A stretch of DNA of 64,000 nucleotides from contig NZ_CP133268.1 in assembly GCF_030915385.1 (NCBI RefSeq), forward strand, positions 3,446,001 through 3,510,000, read 5' to 3'. The position numbers were made by a program, and so were the translations under genes. This DNA is from Neobacillus sp. PS3-12. Its GTDB lineage: Bacteria; Bacillota; Bacilli; Bacillales; Cytobacillaceae. Under the pieces are notes generated by a model. It was not told the origin of the DNA and made no database searches. It worked only from the letters and a program-made list of their open reading frames with translations. Position 1 is the first letter of the stretch, and each line of letters starts with the position of its first letter. This document shows, in pieces, positions 60,101 through 64,000 of this stretch.

Positions 60101-61657
60101 AATCACGCGAGTTGAAAAGTGCTCTGTTTCACGATCACGGTCGATAGCAGGGTTTGTAACAACAGCTACGCTCTCCTTAATATAATCCGCAATATTCTTT
60201 CGTTCTGGATTAAGAGCAGCAAGTGGTGCGTCATGTCCGAGTGAACGGATTGGCTCTACTCCTTTTTCAGCCATTTGCTCAATAAGCTGAATATGATCTT
60301 TTTCCCAGCCAAAAGCTTTAAATTGCCCATTATGGATCTTATCAGGATAATTCATCGTAATTGTTTTTTCCATTGGCGGGTGTGTCAGGCGCTTCCGAGA
60401 GTTCTGAAAGCTTAAACGTTTATAGTAACGATTGAAAACTTCTTCTTGATATTCTTTTTGTTCAAATAATTGTAGTGTATCGCCATTCCATTTAAAACCA
60501 ACCTTTTCCCCTGGTGCTAAAGGTTTTGGCTCATTTACATATTCAGAGGAAGGAAAAATACCAGGCTCTGAGGAAAACATATATGAAGTTTCTTTTTCAA
60601 GCATCCAAAGAGGGCGCAAGCCAAGTGCATCAACACTAAAAACAGCTTCATCACCATATCTTGAGATAATCCCGGCAGGACCTTGAGCATAGTGGCCCCA
60701 TGCTTCACGAATATACGTATAAAGATCTTGAAGGTGCTCTGGATATGCCTTGATTTCATTTACGATTGGCGGGAATAAAAGGTCCATTACCTCAAATAAG
60801 GTGTATTCATCCCTGCAGATCAATGATTCCATTGTTCTGCTTAAATCTTGTGAATCACTTCCGCCTTTAACTAATGGAATCCCAATCATTCTGGCTTCAT
60901 CACGAAGCTTTTCAATTGTATTAATTTCTCCATTATGACCGAGTACGCTAAAAGGCTGTACACGGAAAAAGCTTGAAAGAGTATTCGTTGAATATCGATT
61001 ATGACCAAGTGTCATAGTTGAAGCAACAATTGGATTCGCTAAATCTTGATAATAACGCGGCAGAATGTCACCTGCACCCATTACTTTGTAAACAGCATGG
61101 TTTTGGCTGAATGATGCTACATGAACATCATCGTTCTCTTCAAAGTCAATAAGCGTATTAAAGAGAATTTTGTTTAATTCCGTCCCTTTCTTATTTGCAA
61201 CACAAGCAAACTGCCAGAACACTGGATTCTCTTGTGAGGCGATCGGGCCTAGAGCAGATAAATTTGTCACTTGGTCATTTTCATACACAAGTGTTAGCTC
61301 CGCCTTTTCTAATTTTTGAATTAGGTCGTTCTTTACAGATGTCCAATCTGCTTTACGGCTGACAAAAATATGACCAACAGCAAATTCTTCTTTATCTACT
61401 AAAGTTTCATCTACTTCTGCATTCCGCAATTTCTCTTTCCAGAGTTCTCTTGGAATATCAATATGAATTCCAACTCCATCACCTTCACCATTAATAAAAC
61501 CTGCGCGGTGATTCATGCTTACGAGCGCATTGATACAATCAAAGATATTTTGTCTGGTTGGTATTTTGCTTTTTTCAAGGCAAGCGACTATTCCACACGC
61601 ATCATGTTCGTCATTGTGGAAATTTTCAAATAAAGAAGGGTTCCAAGTTTGATTCAT
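57185..61657 (-). CDS. Glutamate synthase large-subunit type protein (stand-alone, divergent from classical GltA)
   Basis: Transfers glutamine amide nitrogen to 2-oxoglutarate. It has 1,490 residues in the canonical order: class II glutamine amidotransferase (about 1-400) with nucleophile C21 in EHDACGIVA, preceded by a short propeptide; central domain (about 440-720); FMN-binding TIM barrel (about 790-1160); 3Fe-4S ligands C1083, C1089 and C1094; and a GXGXG beta-helix domain (about 1230-1480). The N-terminal domain differs noticeably from B. subtilis GltA. No gltB small subunit is adjacent, so it may use ferredoxin or a distant partner. TTCCTATG-type context precedes ATG 61657, with AGGAGGTGGAGC further upstream. 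It lies between ygaE and gsaB. Confidence 0.85.
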   Translation of the reverse strand: MNQTWNPSLFENFHNDEHDACGIVACLEKSKIPTRQNIFDCINALVSMNHRAGFINGEGDGVGIHIDIPRELWKEKLRNAEVDETLVDKEEFAVGHIFVSRKADWTSVKNDLIQKLEKAELTLVYENDQVTNLSALGPIASQENPVFWQFACVANKKGTELNKILFNTLIDFEENDDVHVASFSQNHAVYKVMGAGDILPRYYQDLANPIVASTMTLGHNRYSTNTLSSFFRVQPFSVLGHNGEINTIEKLRDEARMIGIPLVKGGSDSQDLSRTMESLICRDEYTLFEVMDLLFPPIVNEIKAYPEHLQDLYTYIREAWGHYAQGPAGIISRYGDEAVFSVDALGLRPLWMLEKETSYMFSSEPGIFPSSEYVNEPKPLAPGEKVGFKWNGDTLQLFEQKEYQEEVFNRYYKRLSFQNSRKRLTHPPMEKTITMNYPDKIHNGQFKAFGWEKDHIQLIEQMAEKGVEPIRSLGHDAPLAALNPERKNIADYIKESVAVVTNPAIDRDRETEHFSTRVIVGKRPSLTTHEDIGSVIELATPILLEGKMGFTCSEELDQPSFDQVVNYYQNQKQAVFISTTFTKDEKLEDALKRLANETVQAVVSGKTLIVLDDANAHQEGTYWIDPHLAVSAIDQALVKAELRRNCSLVLRSAAIRSLHDIITVIGLGADLVSPYYMFMTVMNDENTKPLLNLYSALIKGLEKVISTIGIHELRGYGRLFSSIGLNDQVADILNIVNFFGSNELESDFDSLEKDAIARAEDYQIEGSRVGKTFHLFPRIWKSIGEVAATGDYSVYRDKITEQEMENPTTIRHLAGLKATGKSVSPEDVDITVGEHSLPFLISSMSFGSQNETAFRAYAEGANRLNMVSLNGEGGEIKDMLGKYPRTRGQQVASGRFGVNAELLNSSNLLEIKIGQGAKPGEGGHLPGSKVTAKVAAARNATLGSDLISPSNNHDIYSIEDLAQMILELKTANDQAKIAVKVPVVPNIGTIAVGIAKAGADIITLSGFDGGTGAARIHALQHVGLPVEIGVKAAHNALLESGLRHKVEIWADGGIKSALDVIKVMLLGANRVGFGTLAMLSIGCTTCRGCHLDTCHVGIATQIETEAQAKDHGLRRFVPRQLDLAVNGITNLFTAFGNELKELAASIGINRLQDAVGRSDLLEQVGGNRKLDLSYLLKPIDMGKVTSMEKNESLEQVQMQVAAGAEYLDASVEQLNSSREFVSVTSDQRVLGSRVSCHRVRGRLDGSYRQLPNVHLDYKEGSIPGNGLGAYNSEGITITVNGGGQDGVGKTSFGGSIQILKSKGKNGKYYNGSVGKGFGYGAQKGLLVAQGNADARAGIRLSGADIVIGGLVTKPIPNKEHGNIGANANIKGFAFEYMTNGRGLVLGDPGPWICAGMTGGAVYIRHQPEMGLTKDAIGRRIAKGAKVFVSELNTRGKQDIQELLNQYIELLEKDGQTEEATNLKRLLDNPEEHFVQISPVKEQADPSVSTE

Positions 61658-61887
61658 TAGGCAATGGCTTCATAGGATATTCCTGTAAAGCCGCTCCACC
61701 TCCTAAACAATTTATGATTTAAATTTGCAAAAATTTTATATTATATATTGGTAGTAAAATAATATAGAGTAAAAACAAAATAGTAAATTAATAGTATCAT
61801 ATAAATTTTCAGAAATCAAATAAATATACAATTTTGTGGATATTAAAATTCGACAAAATTAATAAATATAGGAAAAAAATATGATTA

Positions 61888-61901
61888 TGAAAACGTTTTC
61901 A
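61888..61901. promoter_or_regulatory. cre-like (CcpA) site
   Basis: TGAAAACGTTTTCA is a perfect 14-bp palindrome that fits the cre consensus. It lies 230 bp upstream of the glutamate synthase start and close to the end of gsaB, so it is well placed for upstream control of the former. Confidence 0.6.
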
Positions 61902-61915
61902 AATGTAGAAGGAAA

Positions 61916-61947
61916 TAAAAGGAGGATTAATCAAAATCCTCCTTTGC
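61916..61947 (-). terminator. Terminator after gsaB
   Basis: On the minus strand, AAAGGAGGATT / AATCCTCCTTT with a short loop, followed by TATTTCC. Confidence 0.82.
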
Positions 61948-61962
61948 ATAAAAAATGAATAT

Positions 61963-63257
61963 TTATTCGTTTTTTAGTGTGGAAAATGCATTATTTACAG
62001 CCTTAATTGTTGCAGCAATATCTTCTTCTGTATGAGCAATTGTTAGGAACCATGCTTCGTACTTAGATGGTGCAAGATTAATACCTTGGTTTAGCATTAG
62101 TTTGAAAAACTTACCAAACAATTCACCATTTGTTTTTTCGGCTTGTTCGTAGTTCTCAATTTTTTCATTTGTAAAATAAACGGTAAAAGCTCCCTTTAGT
62201 CGATTGATCGTGATGCTAATTCCGTTTTCTTTTGCCGCGGCTAATATTCCTTCCTCAAGCATGGAACCTAACCGATCTAAATAATTGTAAACGCCGTCTT
62301 GTTTTAAAACTTCTAAGCAAGCGATTCCGGAGAGCATGGATGCTGGATTACCTGCCATTGTTCCAGCTTGATACGCTGGTCCAAGCGGGGCTACTTTTTC
62401 CATAATTTCTTTGCGTCCGCCATACGCACCAATTGGTAGTCCACCGCCAATAATTTTTCCTAAGGCTGTTAAATCTGGCTTTACGCCCAAGAAATCCTGT
62501 GCGCCGCCATACATAAACCGGAAGGCTGTAATCACTTCATCGTAAATCACAAGTGCACCAGCAGCGTGCGTCAGTTCATTTACTTGCTGTAGAAACCCAG
62601 GTTTTGGTTCAACAATTCCAAAATTCCCTACAATTGGTTCAACGAGTACTCCAGCAACCTGATCGCCCCATTTTTCCAGTGCTTCTTTAAATGGCTCTAT
62701 ATCATTAAATGGAACCGTAATCACCTCTTGGGCAATACTTTTAGGCACACCTGCTGAATCCGGTGTGCCTAATGTAGATGGGCCCGAACCAGCTGCAACA
62801 AGTACCAGATCAGAATGACCATGATAACAACCGGGAACTTGATAATCTTGTCCCGTCCTGTATAGGCGCGGGCAACCCGAATGGTTGTCATGACGGCTTC
62901 TGTTCCTGAATTGACAAACCGAACCTTATCCAATGAGGGGATGGCCTCTTTTAACATTTTCGCCAGTTTAATCTCATGCCTTGTGGGTGTACCATAAAGG
63001 ACGCCTGTTTCCGCAGCATGTTTAATGGCTTCTGTAATATGTGGATGTGCAAACCCTGTAATGATTGGTCCGTATGCCGCCAAATAATCGATATAGCGGT
63101 TTCCGTCAACATCCCAGAAATAGGCTCCCTGTCCACGTTCCATGACAACAGGAGCGCCGCCGCCAACAGCTTTATATGATCTTGATGGACTGTTAACTCC
63201 TCCGACAATATGTTCGAGCGCTTCAGCGTATAACTCCTCAGAGTTTGTAAAATTCAT
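61963..63257 (-). CDS. gsaB: Glutamate-1-semialdehyde 2,1-aminomutase (apparent one-base frameshift)
   Basis: PLP enzyme forming 5-aminolevulinate for haem synthesis. The N-terminal part (63257-62769) shows [22 protein letters not shown] (in parts), [18 protein letters not shown] and [16 protein letters not shown]. The C-terminal part (62748-61963) shows [15 protein letters not shown] and the Schiff-base Lys in [17 protein letters not shown]. The frame breaks near 62831-62835: frame 1 reads [11 protein letters not shown] and stops. One added base (plus-strand C) gives [34 protein letters not shown] and a protein of about 431 residues, normal for the family. Located after ygaE as the second GSA aminomutase of Bacillus. 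A sequencing error is likely. ATG 63257 follows AAAGGAGG. Confidence 0.9.
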
Positions 63258-63409
63258 AGTGTATGTATCCTCCTTTTTTCAATCCTTTCCCATTTTAACA
63301 TTCTTATTTGTTTTTATGCTGTTTTATTAATGAATTACAGATGATAGTTGTTTTCGTTTCATAATTTGGCTAAACTAACTTTTTAGGTGAAGTTTTAGGG
63401 GGAGTAACA

Positions 63410-64000
63410 ATGGAAAATGCAATTGATGTACAACACTTGAGAAAAGAGTTTAAGGCTTATTCGAGTCGCTCTGGGTTAAAAGGAGCATTTCGCGACCTGT
63501 TAACTCGTAATTATAAAATTGTTCCTGCTGTTAATGATATTAATTTTTCGGTAAGGCAGGGGGAAATGGTTGGTTATATAGGTGAAAATGGTGCTGGTAA
63601 ATCCACTACCATTAAAATGCTTACAGGGATTCTGACGCCAACTTCAGGAAAGATTGTAGTTAATGGAATGAATCCTCATAAGGAAAGAGAAAAATTTGTT
63701 CAAACCATTGGTGTTGTATTTGGACAACGATCGCAATTGTGGTGGGATATTGCTGTACAAGAATCGTTTCGGCTTTTAAAAAAGGTCTATAAAGTTTCGG
63801 ATGCACAATATAACGACCACATGGATCATGTGATTAAAACACTTGATATTGATCCTCTTTTGGACAAACCTGTCCGAAAGCTTTCGCTCGGCCAAAGGAT
63901 GCGGTGTGAACTTGCAGCTGCGTTAATTCATAATCCGCCATTATTGTTTTTAGATGAACCAACCATTGGCTTGGACGTACTAGTGAAATTGAAAATCCGG
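63410..64000 (+). CDS. ABC-2 type exporter ATP-binding protein, 5' part (runs off the window)
   Basis: ATPase subunit of a multi-component ABC exporter; 197 codons are visible. Walker A GENGAGKST (58-66), Q-loop region FGQRSQLWWDIA (104-115), signature LSLGQRMRCELA (158-169) and Walker B LLFLDEPTIGLD (178-189) are present. The LSLGQRMR signature and GQRSQLWW are typical of the daunorubicin/viologen-exporter-like group whose permeases are encoded just downstream. ATG 63410 follows AGGGGGAG at 6 nt. The 3' end and any permease genes lie beyond base 64000. Substrate unknown. Confidence 0.9.
   Translation, partial: MENAIDVQHLRKEFKAYSSRSGLKGAFRDLLTRNYKIVPAVNDINFSVRQGEMVGYIGENGAGKSTTIKMLTGILTPTSGKIVVNGMNPHKEREKFVQTIGVVFGQRSQLWWDIAVQESFRLLKKVYKVSDAQYNDHMDHVIKTLDIDPLLDKPVRKLSLGQRMRCELAAALIHNPPLLFLDEPTIGLDVLVKLKIR

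Larger units (their letters stand above)
61658..61962. other. Intergenic region upstream of the glutamate synthase gene
   Basis: Very AT-rich, 305 bp, no ORF. It holds the glutamate synthase promoter, a cre-like palindrome (61888-61901) and the gsaB terminator (61916-61947). Confidence 0.6.

Overview
The window is chromosomal DNA from a low-GC, endospore-forming member of the Bacillaceae (Bacillus/Neobacillus-like). Evidence: gamma-type and SspK small acid-soluble spore proteins, AGGAGG-type ribosome sites, a SAM-I riboswitch, and a block at 46.3-57 kb that follows the yfhD-yfhE-recX-yfhH-sspK-yfhJ-yfhP-mutY-yfhS-fabL-sspE-ygaB-ntdP-ygaD-ygaE order of Bacillus subtilis. No rRNA, tRNA, CRISPR array, prophage or classical insertion sequence was seen.

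Layout. 0-11 kb: the 3' part of glpD, a GntR regulator, a VOC protein, a DUF72 protein, a 3-hydroxyacyl-CoA dehydrogenase divergent from a Crp/Fnr regulator (with a perfect 26-bp palindrome between them), an MDR oxidoreductase, a large two-domain isoprenoid synthase and a MATE exporter. 11-16 kb: an aromatic catabolism operon (ring-hydroxylating dioxygenase alpha and beta, extradiol dioxygenase, ACMSD-like decarboxylase) facing a LysR regulator. 16-27.5 kb: an accessory-looking 9.6-kb segment bracketed by inverted composite repeats. It holds two half-size chromate transporters, two convergent paralogous proteins that fuse a histidine kinase to an RsbR/STAS module, an RsbT-like switch kinase, and a GGDEF/EAL enzyme overlapping a solute-binding lipoprotein gene. 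27.5-29.3 kb: small genes and a tandem CuA-like lipoprotein. 29.4-41.8 kb: a complete arginine cluster argCJBD-carAB-argF-argGH with ArgR-type boxes. 42-46 kb: a secreted GH28 polygalacturonase with palindromic operators, then a SAM-riboswitch-controlled homoserine dehydrogenase that lacks the ACT domain, then a dense cluster of DnaA-box-like 9-mers. 46.3-57 kb: the conserved yfh/yga block. 57-64 kb: a stand-alone glutamate synthase large subunit, glutamate-1-semialdehyde aminomutase and the start of an ABC-2 type exporter ATPase.

The most unusual biology is (i) the pair of histidine kinase-RsbR-STAS chimeras with an RsbT-like kinase, which looks like a hybrid of two-component and stressosome signalling, inside a segment that inverted repeats could invert, and (ii) the 797-residue protein with two class I isoprenoid-synthase-like halves, resembling a bifunctional prenyltransferase-terpene synthase.

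Quality caution: four genes (one kinase chimera, carB, argH, gsaB) are each broken by an apparent one-base deletion in or beside a short homopolymer. Adding one base restores a family-typical protein in every case. This pattern suggests residual sequencing errors more than real pseudogenes.
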